Shown: one piece after another, positions 1 through 12,573 of the stretch
How positions within the stretch are numbered: the stretch's first letter is position 1
How the letters are laid out: every line of letters begins with the position of its first letter
From: Escarpia spicata
Taxonomy: Eukaryota > Annelida > Polychaeta > Sabellida > Siboglinidae
Assembly (NCBI GenBank): GCA_963995525.1
Contig: OZ023208.1
Span: forward strand, 25,602,808 to 25,666,807
DNA length: 64,000 bases
Reading direction: 5' to 3'
Made by a program: the position numbers and the translations under genes
Notes under the pieces: model-generated
The model's input: only the letters and a program-made list of their open reading frames with translations
Databases searched by the model: none
Told to the model about the DNA's origin: nothing

Positions 1-190
1 AATGGATTGGGTCAATAATGTATTATAATAATTTATTATTTTGATGATTTTAATCAGTGCCTGAGATGACATAATAAACTGAATATTTGAGTAAATAGAA
101 TCATAGAGTTGGACATGGCGCATGTGACTATAACCTGAGTTTCACTGTTCATTAATGATTCACCTTTCTTTCTTCTTTTCTCCTCACCAG

Positions 191-211
191 CACAGCATTA
201 TTTCCGGTGAA
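191..211 (+). CDS. LRRC71: LRRC71-like exon, 21 nt
   Basis: This micro-exon (HSIISGE) lies between a CTCACCAG acceptor and a GTGAGT donor, phase 0 on both sides. It reads straight into the next exon and matches the SILLE-type stretch before NPLL in human LRRC71. It is short, so it is the least certain exon of this gene. Confidence 0.6.
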
Positions 212-3200
212 GTGAGTACCTTACTAATTAACTTCCTTAAACTGTCACACTAATTATTTCACTGGAAGATTCCCAACCTACTTGTAATGCACGTTGTTTG
301 ATGATCGTAATCCAAGTTTTGTAATCTCCTTTATTAAGAATACACATAACATATGCAAAGTTTTGATCAGTAGATCAACATTATGTGTCTATCCAGCCAG
401 CATATAATTCATGAAAAAAATTGTTCCAGATATATTTATGGGGTTGCTTTAAAGGGACGTAGTCTATTCGTCTACCTGGAATTAGCAGGCATAGTAATTT
501 CTAACTGGAAGTTGCTGTGTTGACCGTGGGAAAGTGAGCATCGTTGAACATCAAAGGGTATAGTAGTTACCTCAGCCCGACTCGGCCGTAATAAAGCTTG
601 TTTTGAATATTTTGTTTACTATTTGAACATGCACCCGTAGTCATGCCTTCAAATTGTGACCATTGTTACGGGCTTACTAAACACAATTTGGCGGGCCGTA
701 TACCTTCAACATAGTTAGTATAGTCTTACGAACATATTAATTAATACATAAAAACCTAGGAACAGACTACGTCCTTTTAAACTACCTGCACAGTGTATGT
801 ATTGCATGGACTTCTAAAATATCCACCTCCGTATTTAAGGGTACGTACTACCCGATATCTTTACAAATAAAAACTAGTTACATTGTGGCATGACAATAGT
901 ATGACATCTGACAGTGCATTAATACGGTCTGCTTCCTTATCCAGTCAACAGACAGTCATGAGGTGATAAACCCTCTGCTTGACACCGTGGAACATCTTGA
1001 CAATGGAGTCATCATTCTGAGTGGTAACATGACGTTAATCAGCCTCAACCTGGCATGTAAGTGTTATGAAATAAAGTTTTGTACGTAGTTTTAATTTGTT
1101 TGACAGCGGCTCAACTGCAGAAGGCAGCCTAGTGCAAAGTTGTTATGCAACAGGCCAGGGGCCAGTTTCATGAAGCATACTTAAAGTTACGCAATTACTT
1201 AGCGTCACGTGTTTGCGTAAACTCTTATGTACGCTTATATAAAAAAATCATGTAATTTACTAAAACAATCATCTTAACGTTAAGTACGTTCTTAGCCACT
1301 TCATGAAACCGGCCCCAGGTGCGGTGGCTGACTGGGCGTGGCCATTTGACGTTTGAAGCTCTGCGCTGGGAGTGGGCAGTGGTAGTTGTTAGGTGCAGCT
1401 CGGTGTGGACAGTAGGGAGCTGGAGGGCTGCAGGGAGCCACTGGGTTGGCTAGCAGTGCTGTGGGCCGAGGTGTAGTAGCAGGCATGGCTGCTACATAGA
1501 GATTGGAACTCAGCACAGAGAGTGATAGTTGCTGTGTGTGGCTGGCAGAACGACATGGGGTTGTGTAGCCAGAGAGTATAATTCTGAATAAAACGTGTCG
1601 TTGCCACACTCCAGAGTCGAGTGGCCCACACAAGTGTTGTGTTGCGGCTCTGTTAATAACGAACCTGGGGGTTTTGTTACGTAAGTATACCAATAGACTT
1701 ACAATGTAGGGACAGTTGTCTTGCCAGCCATGGAATATTCTAGACACTGCATACCTTATAAGATTAACAGGCTGAGTCAGTCTTGGATGTTAACCAGTAT
1801 AACCCAGCAGTGTGTCTTGACCAATCTTACATATTTATTATCTTGATGGACATAGATTAGTCCCTGTTGCCAGCTGATATAGACACCTAGATATTGATGA
1901 ATGGTACTTGATTCAAATTACAGCTATTTTTACCAATGGTGGCCAAACTAATATTTTGAATGATTGTGGAAAAACTTAATTGTTACAGTATGGCATAATT
2001 ACCTCACAAGAAACTTTTTTCTTTTGAATATTTTGACTGCATCTCACAGACTTCATTGGCAGAATGACACATTGTAAGTGTTTCTCCACCGAAGTGCCAT
2101 GGTTCACTCACCTGTTTCTGCATTCATTGTAAGTGTATCTCCGCCGAAGTGCCATGGTTCACTCACCTGTTTCTGCGTTCATTGTAAGTGTATCTCTGCC
2201 GAAGTGCCATGGTTCACTCACCTGTTTCTGCGTTCACTGTAAGTGTATCTCCACCGAAGTGCCATGGTTCACTCACCTGTTTCTGCGTTCACTGTAAGTG
2301 TATCTCCACCGAAGTGCCATGGTTCACTCACCTGTTTCTGTGTTCATTGTAAGTGTATCTCCACCGAAGTGCCATGGTTCACTCACCTGTTTCTGCGTTC
2401 ATTGTAAGTGTATCTCCACCGAAGTGCCATGGTTCACTCACCTGTTTCTGCGTTCATTGTAAGTGTATCTCCACCGAAGTGCCATGGTTCACTCACCTGT
2501 TTCTGCGTTCATTGTAAGTGTATCTCCACCGAAGTGCCATGGTTCACTCACCTGTTTCTGCGTTCATTGTAAGTGTATCTCCACCGAAGTGCCATGGTTC
2601 ACTCACCTGTTTCTGCGTTCATTGTAAGTGTATCTCCACCGAAGTGCCATGGTTCACTCACCTGTTTCTGCGTTCATTGTAAGTGTATCTCCACCGAAGT
2701 GCCATGGTTCACTCATCTGTTTCTGCGTTCATTGTAAGTGTATCTCCACCGAAGTGCCATGGTTCACTCACCTGTTTCTGCGTTCATTGTAAGTGTATCT
2801 CCACCGAAGTGCCATGGTTCACTCACCTGTTTCTGCGTTCATTGTAAGTGTATCTCCACCGAAGTGCCATGGTTCACTCACCTGTTTCTGCGTTCATTGT
2901 AAGTGTATCTCCACCGAAGTGCCATGGTTCACTCACCTGTTTCTGCGTTCATTGTAAGTGTATCTCCACCGAAGTGCCATGGTTCACTCACCTGTTTCTG
3001 CGTTCATTGTAAGTGTATCTCCACCGAAGTGCCATGGTTCACTCACCTGTTTCTGCGTTCATTGTAAGTGTATCTCCACCGAAGTGCCATGGTTCACTCA
3101 CCTGTTTCTGTGTTCATTGTAAGTGTATCTCCACCGAAGTGCCATGGTTCACTCACCTGTTTCTGTGTTCATTGTAAGTGTATCTCCACCGAAGTGGCCA

Positions 3201-3985
3201 CAGAAAACACAACACATTTAATTAAAAACAGGATGGAAGGGGTAAAATGGTATTTCCCCAAAAAAGTGAAAATGTTAACATTTTCAGAAGCCACAGACTG
3301 TCGAGTCACATGACCTTTAACTTCAATGACCTCTCTCTGCTTGACAGATAACCAGATAGGTGAAGAGGGTGTGAAGGCCATGTGGCTGGCCATTGGCTAC
3401 CAGTCATCACTGTCAATGTTCAACAAGTCCAGCGGAGGGCTGATGAGACTTAACCTCAATGTAAGTGTCTTGCCATCATCATCTCACACTCACCAAATTT
3501 CCTTTATTTGAAATCTGTATTTGTTACTTGAAATTCTGTAGAAACCAATATTTTTAATTGGCGTCCCTATTCCGACCAAGTATTGCAATCTACATGCGAC
3601 TAAATATACTATACCAAACAAATATGCTGCATTTTGTCAGAAATCTGTCTATTATCAAAATTAATTGCTGTTCGACTTTTGTAAGTTTGTGATTCAAATT
3701 TGTATTCATCTGGTGAATACAAGAAAATGTTGTGATTGATACATTTGAAGCAAATCCATTTAAAATTGATTACACATTTGTAGTACGTTGTTATTGCAAT
3801 ACGTTTTATTTTCTACAAACCGCAAGTACAGCTTTAATCATGAACTGCCATCTTAACAGAAAAACAACATTTCGAAAGACAGCGATTCGCTTCAGAAGTT
3901 GAATGCAAAGATGCTGACAAAAGATCCATTCTATCAACAGCCGATCCATTCCCCAGACCAAGAATCACTCAAGAGCAAGGCATAA
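191..3985 (+). CDS. LRRC71: LRRC71-like leucine-rich-repeat protein, C-terminal part (5' incomplete)
   Basis: Join 191..211, 945..1056, 3348..3460, 3860..3985; phases agree at all junctions and the frame ends at TAA 3983-3985, giving 123 residues. The visible protein has a conserved lead-in around VINPLLDTVEH, then two leucine-rich-repeat strands (LISLNLAYNQIGEEG and LMRLNLNKNNIS) and a polar tail with MLTKDPF. From memory of human LRRC71, the same order occurs at its C-terminus (VVNPLL..VEH, LLHLNL..N.I, LWLSLAKN, then a DP motif). The biochemical role of LRRC71 is not settled, and the sequence here adds nothing to that. The N-terminal repeats lie left of the window. The paralogue LRRC34 is less likely because the NPLL..VEH lead-in is specific to LRRC71 as far as I recall. 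Confidence 0.8.
449..781. mobile_element. TTAA-flanked MITE, copy 1
   Basis: About 333 bp with inverted ends (left AAAGGGACGTAGTCT, right AGACTACGTCCTTTT) lying between TTAA tetranucleotides. It sits in an LRRC71 intron. Related copies are at 38507-38854 and 41145-41485, with a deleted one at 50885-50996. It has no coding capacity. Confidence 0.75.
945..1056 (+). CDS. LRRC71: LRRC71-like exon
   Basis: 112 nt, acceptor ATCCAG, donor GTAAGT, ends in phase 1. It encodes the VINPLLDTVEH lead-in and the first LRR strand LISLNLA. Confidence 0.8.
1158..1316. mobile_element. Short MITE with GGGGCC(A/G)GTTTCATGAAG ends
   Basis: The left end GGGGCCAGTTTCATGAAG and the right end CTTCATGAAACCGGCCCC form 18-bp inverted termini with one mismatch around an AT-rich core with further partial complementarity. 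It is non-coding and lies in an LRRC71 intron. Confidence 0.7.
2071..3196. repeat. 55-bp minisatellite, about 20 copies
   Basis: Head-to-tail array with a 55-bp period (for example unit starts at 2071, 2126 and 2181); copies differ by a few substitutions. Each unit contains GTAAGT on the + strand and ACAGGTGAGT on the - strand. It fills most of the intron between the LRRC71 exons at 1056 and 3348. 55 is not a multiple of three, so reading frames in it are incidental. Confidence 0.97.
3348..3460 (+). CDS. LRRC71: LRRC71-like exon with LRR
   Basis: 113 nt, acceptor TTGACAG, donor GTAAGT. It completes the LRR loop YNQIGEEG and ends with the next strand LMRLNLN in phase 0. Confidence 0.82.
3860..3985 (+). 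CDS. LRRC71: LRRC71-like terminal coding exon
   Basis: Acceptor TTAACAG; 41 codons plus TAA. It begins KNNIS, finishing the LRR, and continues as a charged, serine-rich tail. Confidence 0.78.
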   Translation, partial: KNNISKDSDSLQKLNAKMLTKDPFYQQPIHSPDQESLKSKA

Positions 3986-4213
3986 GGCAATGCACACTTT
4001 CACATTGCTATATGAAAGGCTAGGGACTGCTCGTTTACTGTGGTTACCACATCCATGTGGAACACTATCTAATGTTATTAACATTTGTGACACTCTCACC
4101 AGCTTCAAATATCGACTAAAGATTCAGATTCCTTAGGGCACTTATGATATGTAGAATTGTATTATTAGTACTGTTTGTCAGGGTGTGAAAACCATGCAAC
4201 AATACAAATGTCA

Positions 4214-4219
4214 AATAAA
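4214..4219 (+). terminator. Candidate polyadenylation signal of the LRRC71-like gene
   Basis: First AATAAA downstream of the stop codon, about 230 bp into the 3' flank, with T-rich sequence after it. Its use is inferred. Confidence 0.5.
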
Positions 4220-5016
4220 GTTTATTTATTGTACAACTATTACCAAAGAACCATGTTGGTAGGTGCTCACTAAAACTGTAAGTATATTAAATATAGAACA
4301 ATTTAAGTAGTTTATTCTACTAAAAAAATTACGTGCTTGCAATATTTAAGACGTGTACACAAAACATCAAAAACAGTGCGCTTTGACTAAATATTTGTGT
4401 TTTTTTTTATAAAGCTTTTGCGGGTGAAGTCGCTTGTTGCTACAGATAAGATGTGTGAATGTGTATATTATCTATTTCTAGGACCATCTCATAAGCAGAA
4501 CCAGTTGAAGCTGTACACCAGCAGCCAACGTACCACAGCCAAACTAGAAGATTCCCTACAGTGTCAGTTATTCTGTGTTCAAATGTCGTCCGTGACTTTG
4601 GCGACACAGAACGAATAAATATTTGGAACATTGTAAAATATCACATTTTATCATTAATTGTTATGATTTCACAGTGCAATTTCTGTGTGGTTTGACGCTG
4701 CACAAACTAATCCAGAATGTGCACCACTAAAGATACACAGGATATTTATCTAGGTATTTATGTTTTTGTGTGCATCTGTTTGTATGTACAATACTGTACA
4801 TGCACATATCATATTTCAGTATGTCCTCACTTGTATATAGAAATGTACTGAAGTAATGTTGATCTTCTGTGATATTTAATTGTTTCGTATATAATTATTT
4901 CAAAATAATCTTGCAAGCAGGACTGTATCCACTAAACACCTGGTACATTGGTTTATTTCTTAATTAGCATTTCTTTTTATGTAATATACTATTATATACG
5001 TGTGCATGTATGTAAA

Positions 5017-5072
5017 GCGCCCGAGGGCAATTTTAATTGATTGGGCGCTATATAAGTACTTTTATTTATTTA
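5017..5072 (+). mobile_element. SINE/LINE-like 3' tail
   Basis: The sequence AAAGCGCCCGAGGGCAATTT, then GGGCGCTATATAAGTAC and a TTTA-rich run resembles the stem-forming 3' tail shared by many invertebrate retroelements (GCGC stem, CTATATAA, short A/T repeat). No body was recognised upstream. Confidence 0.5.
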
Positions 5073-5505
5073 TTTACATTGGACATTTCAAAATGCCAGA
5101 TTAAGCCAGCATTAGCCTTCTACCAGTATGTCCAAAAGCTTAATTCGTTCACCTTTTTATCCATTAAAATATAGTATTTTGTTTGTATTTAATATGAAAT
5201 GGAATCGGATACATTGCCTGATACGACCACCTATAATTACTACTTCACTTCTTGATCAACTTAGCAAAAACAAGTTTTTTCCAAACTATAATAATATGAT
5301 ATAATGTCATCCTGTTTGCAAGACCTTTATTTGTATTGAAGTGATGTTGTTTTCGACAATGGCCCGTTTGAAAACGGTGTCAAATGTATTTTTGTTACAT
5401 TAAAAACCTGTAATTAAATGTATTCTGCCACGTTACTATTTTCTACCTGTAGTTGATTTCTAAAATGTGAGATGTGCTTGATTTCTAATATAGGCCTTAG
5501 TGAGA

Positions 5506-5665
5506 TGTATTAAATACTGTAATAATGACAGTATGTATTAAATACTGTAAAGACGGTGTGTATTAAATACTGTAATGACAGTATGTATTAGATACTGTAA
5601 TGACATTATGTATTAGATACTGTAATGACATAATGTATTAAATACTGTAATGACAGTATGTATTT
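5506..5665. repeat. 25-bp tandem repeat, about 6 copies
   Basis: Units begin TGTATTA(A/G)ATACTGTAA at 5506, 5534, 5559, 5584, 5609, 5634 and 5659. The spacing is 25 bp except for the first interval, which is 28 bp. Confidence 0.9.
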
Positions 5666-8600
5666 GGACACCAAGAAATAATAAAATTTTCAGCTGTCGC
5701 AAAACATAGGTACAGAAAAATTATTTACGTAAAAGCTGTCCACATATTTATGAACATGAACGAGTCCTGAAGCTGTCTCATTTGACTCCCATGCTATTAA
5801 TAGGGTTTTGTAACGCCATTAGTGAGAAGTAAGACTTTATAAAAGATTACTAATAATTGATGTCCGATTGCATAGGAACAAAGAATTTTACACCAAATAA
5901 TTAACTAGAATTTAGGGTGTCCAAAAAACATGCTCAAATAAAAAATCATTATGGTGTGATTGGTATCCTAATTTACCGACTGGATTCTCCAGCTGATCTG
6001 AAGCTACAAGTAGCAGTGCTGTGTCTCATTTCTGTGGAAGGTTGATTATTATAGTTGTCAAATACCGAAAACCTGACCTTCCACCATTTACAACCCGTAT
6101 ACCACTAGGACTTTGTAATAACTCCAGGAGAAAGCTAGAATGAAATAATAGCCCCAATATTGCTGTATTAAACTGACCTTGTCTATTTATAATTTTTTTA
6201 TATGTTATTAATACTACAATAAATATGATGAAGCTTTACTGCTTGCCAAATTGTATTTAATAAACGTAAAAGAATGTTCACAGTTTGAATGATGCACCTA
6301 CAAAATGTTAAAACTGTACACAAAACATTAGATAGTACACAATTGTACGTGGGGCTAACGGCAAGTTCCTGGAATTGCTTTCTGAAGATGTCCTGGCCAA
6401 TCAAGACTGCCAGTGAGACAAAATACAAGTGATTGAGCAAACTTCCTGCTAATGATTACCACCCTGGCTTGAGAGGATGATTCCAGGAAACGGAACAAAC
6501 AAGGTCGCTTTAATAAAACCACATCCCATTACTAAAACCAACATTTAACCATGTTTTGCCATCGCCAGTGTTTGTTCATGGGTTGGGTGTCCTGTTTAGT
6601 GTCCCCTCAAAAACTACAAAAACAGATTCAGAACCAAACATTTATTATATCTGGGTGAACACATCCATTGCCATCACAGTAAAACTTGCAGACTTCACAC
6701 AATAATGCATCCATGACCGTAATCTTGTAAATCCATCTAAAACTCGACATAAATATCACAATATGACATTGTCACCCCACACTTGCTATACACTACCATA
6801 TGTCAACAGTGTGACATCCAACATATCTACATGCTTAGTCGGCACAAGACAATGTGACATATATATCTACCCAAGTCTATTCATTCAGATCATTTCCTTG
6901 AAAGAAGCACAAGTATATGATGTGATACGTATGAACTCAATACAGCAGTTGTTGCTCACCAGGGGGTGCTGCCATACACAACCCAATTCTGACCAATCAC
7001 AGGCTTGTTTTGAATACAGACATAATCCACTAACTTCAACAACTATCTATGTCGCTCTGGTAGGAGTATGCCTGGAGATGTACAGTATTTTACCAGTCAA
7101 ACAGGAAGTACTTCTAATTCTTTTCTCTGATATGCGACTGTAACACTGATTTTTCTGGGGGAAAGGCATCAGCAAGAAATCTATCAGTGTTTTGCCGACA
7201 TTGTTATTATCTGATAATTATATAACCATATCTTAGCCTCAACTAAAGGGACACACACAAAAGTACATTAGGGAAGAACTCGCCCACGGAAAAGGATGTT
7301 CCCTCTTCCTGAAACAAAAATATTTTGATATTGAATCCATTAGTGATTATGTGACACCAGCGCGGCAGCATCTATTGCATTCAAACAAGGGAAACAGTCC
7401 ACTAGTTTTTCAGGTGCACATCTTTGGCTGTTCGCCTTGAGAACTTGTATATTACTGTCAGGCGAGATGTCACTACCCATCGAACCACTGCCGCCTTGTT
7501 TCAGTTCCATGGTAAAGAATACACAACATTCGATTGTGTATAGCCAAATGGCGGGTCACCTTGACGACTGGATACCAACCAAGGACAATGACGTACAACT
7601 AATGGACTTAATGAGGTGCATCAGCATTTAAAAAATTTTATACAGAAAAACATGTATTGCTATGAACTAAGAGAAATGGCATTATGAGTACTATAATAAG
7701 TGTAGAATGAATCTCCACCCATTCATTTCCATACATCCAATACACACACAACAGAGATTACATTTTCTTAAGAACTATACAGTATATTCACTAATAAACC
7801 ACGGTTTGTGTTCTACTTTTTCATAATTTTTCAAATACCCACATTTAATTGTGTTAGTGCACGCCAAATGTGGAATTATGAACATACAAAATCTACAGCA
7901 ATATTATGTACATGGATATGATGATTAGTTCAATAAATACACTCTCTAGTTTGAATAAATACAATTATGGTATACATTCTTTTAATTCCATAACAACAAA
8001 TAAATTTTTTACATGACTAGGATTATACTATACTGGCAAATGATTTAATTCTAACAGTTAGTGTTAGGTGTACTAATCCTCTCACAATGTAGTTGGTTTA
8101 ACATGTTAAAATCACCAAAAGAATTCATTTTGATCATCAGATAAGATAACTTGCAAATATGGAAATAGCCTTACTTAGAACCAGGTTCACACACCTTTCT
8201 TAATTATATTTTATCATAACAAAACACATTTGCTCAAATGATTCTAGCGTTGTTTTACGAAACGAGTCTAAAATGTGACAAGCAAAAAATGTAATTGTGG
8301 CAATGGCTTTAAATGAGAGATATCTATTTCTGGCATAATATATTGCTTATTTACATAAATGGTAATACGCTCAGGGATTGATTTCGTCATTACGGTTTTT
8401 AAATATATATCATACAGTGACCATTTGATCTAGCCGCTATAAATGTATTGAACACTACACGTCACTCCTTTTTCACCTGGGTGCACATTAGATCTTCCAA
8501 CGGTGTAACCCACGATAAGGGACCAAACCAAAGCAGAAAACCTCCGATATTGAATAGTTAACACGCACGTATGCTGATGTCAAGTATTGTCACTTTCAAC

Positions 8601-9297
8601 AATTCAGGCAACATATTTTAGTCATGTAAGTAATGTAACTTGTGAGAACTCCGTCTCAAAACTCAGACCAATCTCGTTGATAGAATGCTGTCTCATTGAT
8701 AGCACATCCAAGAGAATCAACATACAAGACTTAGTGATATTAATAACCTAAGTTACTACACATATATATAGACCTGTAGTATTATTGTTTGAGTATTGTA
8801 ACGCACCATCGAGTGACCAAGCACAGATTTAAATGGCACAGACAGATGTGTTCTTATTATTAATATTATAACATACCCAATTCCAATCTCGTTAGGCGGT
8901 TGTTGCATATGACGAATTTCATTACGGAACATTTGCACACGTATACATAACTCAGAAAAACCCAATTAAAAAAAATTCACAAACAATTATATGAACTAAT
9001 TATTTTTTTTAGAACCAAAAGCAGTGTTTTGCATTTTAATCCAATGCATGTTGCACAATTGAGACTCAATAAATGATTTACTTGGTAACTTACATACTGT
9101 ATGAAGTCTATAATTACTCTGGTCCTGAGAAACACAACAAACTGAAATTAACACAACGTTCTACAGTATGTGAAACAATACACATAGGATGTGACCAATT
9201 AATGGCAATAACAAATAATAAACATTTTTCATAAATACTACTAAACCAATGATCTAGGGAAATAATTACTACATTGATTTAAGAGGGGGCTACACAC

Positions 9298-9650
9298 ATG
9301 GATATTTTTCAACCTGAACACCCTAATTTTGGCCAGAACACCCTTATTTGGGAAGTAGTTTCCACGTCATCAAAGTATGCATGGCTAATACTCTGTTTTC
9401 ACGGACTCCTCCAAGGGAAGCATTCAGCCTTATTGCAATTCTGCATAAAGGTTAATCAGCTACATACCTATATACACCACTGCCGATAGTCGGGTACTCA
9501 TTTATATAGTTGAGTGAACTAGAGCAACATAGGATGAATTAAATTGCCCCAAATCCAAAATGGCGGCAGGAAGATTCAAACCCAGATCATCTTGATTGGA
9601 ATGTGGATGTTCTATTCACTACACTCTCTCACCCCACAAATGCCCTAATG
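9298..9650 (+). mobile_element. Diverged non-coding retroelement-like repeat, older copy
   Basis: It shares the order of several blocks with 12592-12910: a GGAAGCATTCAGCC-like block, a CCACTGCCGATAGTCGGGTACTCATT block, a GAACTAGAGCAAC block and a final block with TTCAAACCCAGA and CACTACACTC. It is clearly more decayed than the 12.6-kb copy. Confidence 0.55.
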
Positions 9651-12359
9651 AAGAAGGACACATCCTACAATGTCACCCATATTAGAACTGAAATATGTCA
9701 TTACAGCAATCAATATTTAGTTAATAACTTCTGTTGTGTATATCTTGGCACATTAAATCAATCTTGTGTTGTTAAAATTAGCAAAAATTTTAATCTGTCG
9801 CAGAGTTTGCTATTTCTGAACAGATAAATAGTGCTTGCTGATATACCACTAGTTATGCTGTCATAGTGCTGTAATGACCGATTATGGACATTTACGAAAT
9901 AAGTTACAATAGTGGTACATGATGAACTGCAGTGTTGCATATTTAATTTAAGGGTGTATATCAGGGCTGTGGTTAAATACATACCTCAATTTGCAATTTC
10001 CAGATTGGTATATTATTCATCCCATATACTGACCATATGACTAATGTATTGACTGAAAAACTGAATTACTTTAGCTTGTGGACCTCGTATAGGCTTTGAA
10101 TCAGCAAAATGCTAAACTACGGGAAATTAATAATGTACTACATGAATTTGACGTTATGCTATCGTACTGAAAAATTTCAGGAATGCTGTATTAGGTGTAG
10201 TTATCCTTTTGTAGTCCACTGCCAAGTTTATTATCACTGCCCTGATATAAATATATATTTCATCTAAAATTATGCACAATGCACAAGCCTACATAATCGC
10301 CAGTTATAGTTATTTGTTTAAAGGACAGTCAAAGTGAGCAGCTTTTAAGGGCCCACCTTGACTTCTTGCCACTACTGATGGACCTTTCTAGCAACATGTT
10401 TAATATGTGGCTATCATAATACTTAATCATGATACATTAATTGATATTTACCTATTAGTTATAATAACGAAAACTGTTTTAATTAGTAACCATTTCCGTG
10501 TAATTATTCCATTTATACACATCAAATTTACTGCACCTATAGTATTTTTTGATTGCCAAAGCAAATAAATTATGAACAATTATTATTTAATTAGATAGCA
10601 CCAGTGCTCTTACAGATGCATTACATATGACAACACAACAGTCACATTTATGTTTTCTTCTATTTACATTGTTTTTACAAGGATGTCATTTTATCAGACG
10701 CGCGACAAACATCCTGCAATAAAACTACACATTTACAGGGTTTCTTCCTGTCATTGCTTCGGAAGTTTCTCCCACCATTTATCCATGTTAGAGACGCACA
10801 CACACACCCACCACTTTGAGATTATAAACACCCCCTCCCTTGTCTACAAGTTCACTGTACACAGTAATACTAAGACCCACTAGTTACATAAATGCATTTT
10901 GAAGATCTAATTCCAAGTGTCACTACCTGCATACGGGAACCACAGGTAATTAACGGTTCAAACTTAGCGACAGGCAACCATTAATGACTGTCAGGAAAAA
11001 AAAACATCTTGGTGGCTAATCTATTTATTGGATATTTCCTTATCACAACAGTAGTTGTTTTCACTGTTTTCTTTTCATGAATAATATTTAACTTAATAGT
11101 TACACCAAGGTGTACCATCGTTTGCTGATGTACTGAATTTCGAAAACGCAACATACTCTACCCAACGCAGATCTAAGCAGGCCCTTTGCCATGCAATGGT
11201 GCCTCAGGTTAGACAATACTCTAGCGACATTAAGGCTACATGGCGGGGATTCTTCAAGAAGAATTAACACATTTTGTTTCCATTTATGGCGCAACCTAAC
11301 GAACGTTTTCCCTGAAAATAAACACAAGCTGGAATTTGTTTCTATACCCATTCCACCTGCAAAAACACTGAACATTTGCAAATGAATTAATGTTCAGGTT
11401 CTTTGAAGTATTTCTTTATCAATTATGGTACAATCGTATGTACTGAAAACAAAAGGAATTTTTTGGCCTTTGCATCTAAGAGTTAATCAAATCTAATCAT
11501 CACCAACTAAAATCAAGAATAGTACACCAGCAGTTTACTAGAATAACACTGCTGAAAACACATAATTTAGATTGCATGGACTGTTCTATTGTAATAGAAA
11601 GTCTGATGTCACCAATGCCAACTTTTCCCTAATCGACTGAAATTAAACATTACTGAAATTTGCATTGCTCAGTAACTGTTTGTTTGTATTTTTTATAATT
11701 TCTCAGTTTTTCAGTGAAGTTATTTGTATGTATATCGTGCCATTTGTTATTAAAAAGCCTACATCATACCCAGCAGTGAAAAACAATTTCCATCGCCAAA
11801 TTTGCTTTGTCGCTAAACTAGTAAAAATGTTACGTCTGCATGATACACAGTTTAACATTGTAACAGTTTTTACCTCTGAACCTAATGTAATACGAGAAAC
11901 CAATACATGAGCAGCCATATTTATATGTCAAGGAAAATTAGCATTCAACGCATCACGGTAGGGTCAATGTCAAAGAAGGTCTAGACAATTATGGTCAAGC
12001 ATTGGGGGCGTGTCTCAATGAGCTAGCCGTCGGGAACTGTGTGGCAGCTTTCACTAGAATCTGCCACTTTGAAAATAAATTCTGAGTAAACCACTGGTAT
12101 GATATCGTTGATTATGCTTGCAAATCATTAGATTGTATTAACTTTTAGGTGCTTAGGTCCACACAATTTCCTTTTTGTTTCCCTTTAATCAAGTCCAAAG
12201 ACCTGACAACCAACAATACAATTCACAAAAGTGGGAGATGGGAAACAATGACCCCCACGTCAACACGTGCACCCAGTGGAGGACCCACGAAGCAGCCAGG
12301 CACGAACCGGTGATCAAACCGACGACAATAACCAGCAAGCTGCTACAAAAGGCGTGATG
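9651..12359. other. Intergenic / LYSMD 3' flank, nothing recognised
   Basis: No exon with family similarity was seen on either strand. The right end includes the 3' UTR of the minus-strand LYSMD gene. Possible minus-strand polyadenylation hexamers are ATTAAA at 12184-12189 and AATAAA at 11034-11039, and I cannot choose between them. Confidence 0.5.
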
Positions 12360-12573
12360 CTATAACTCAAAGAGATCGTCCTGCTTCCTCTCCAGGTCCT
12401 CAGCCGACCAGCGATGCGTCCTCTGTCTGCCTCTGGCGGAGATGATGAGAAGGTCGGGTTCGCGAGTGACTTCCATGTCGTTGCTGTCTCGACTGTAGAC
12501 TCGGTGTCGCGAGTTGTTCGAGTGTTGATGCACCGGGAGATGGGACAGTGGGTTGTGGGGATCGTTGGGAAAA
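12360..12573 (-). CDS. LYSMD1: LYSMD exon 3 (terminal)
   Basis: Acceptor TTTCTGTTTCAG; the first base completes an AAT codon, then 70 codons to TAG at 12362-12360. Only this frame joins exon 2 in phase. It gives a basic segment and the acidic end RKQDDLFEL. A repeat element begins about 20 bp upstream of the acceptor. Confidence 0.85.

Larger units (their letters stand above)
3986..9297. other. Intergenic AT-rich stretch, no gene recognised
   Basis: It starts with the LRRC71 3' UTR. The open frames inside it are short, low in complexity or unlike any family I know, and none has a convincing splice context. Recognisable content is a retroelement-like tail near 5017-5072 and a 25-bp tandem array at 5506-5665. 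The rest shows nothing I can name. Confidence 0.6.

Noticed and set aside
1301..1747. 148-residue minus-strand frame
   Set aside because: It begins inside a MITE end, lies in an LRRC71 intron, and shows no domain or splice support.
2071..3196. CRISPR-like array
   Set aside because: Direct 55-bp tandem units without spacers in a eukaryotic intron; it is a minisatellite.
4397..4618. Possible extra exon after LRRC71
   Set aside because: An open frame with a CTAG acceptor-like site, but it lies after a clear stop codon and a polyadenylation signal and resembles no known family.
6763..7143. 126-residue plus-strand frame
   Set aside because: No recognisable domain, ordinary AT-rich surroundings, no splice signals around it.
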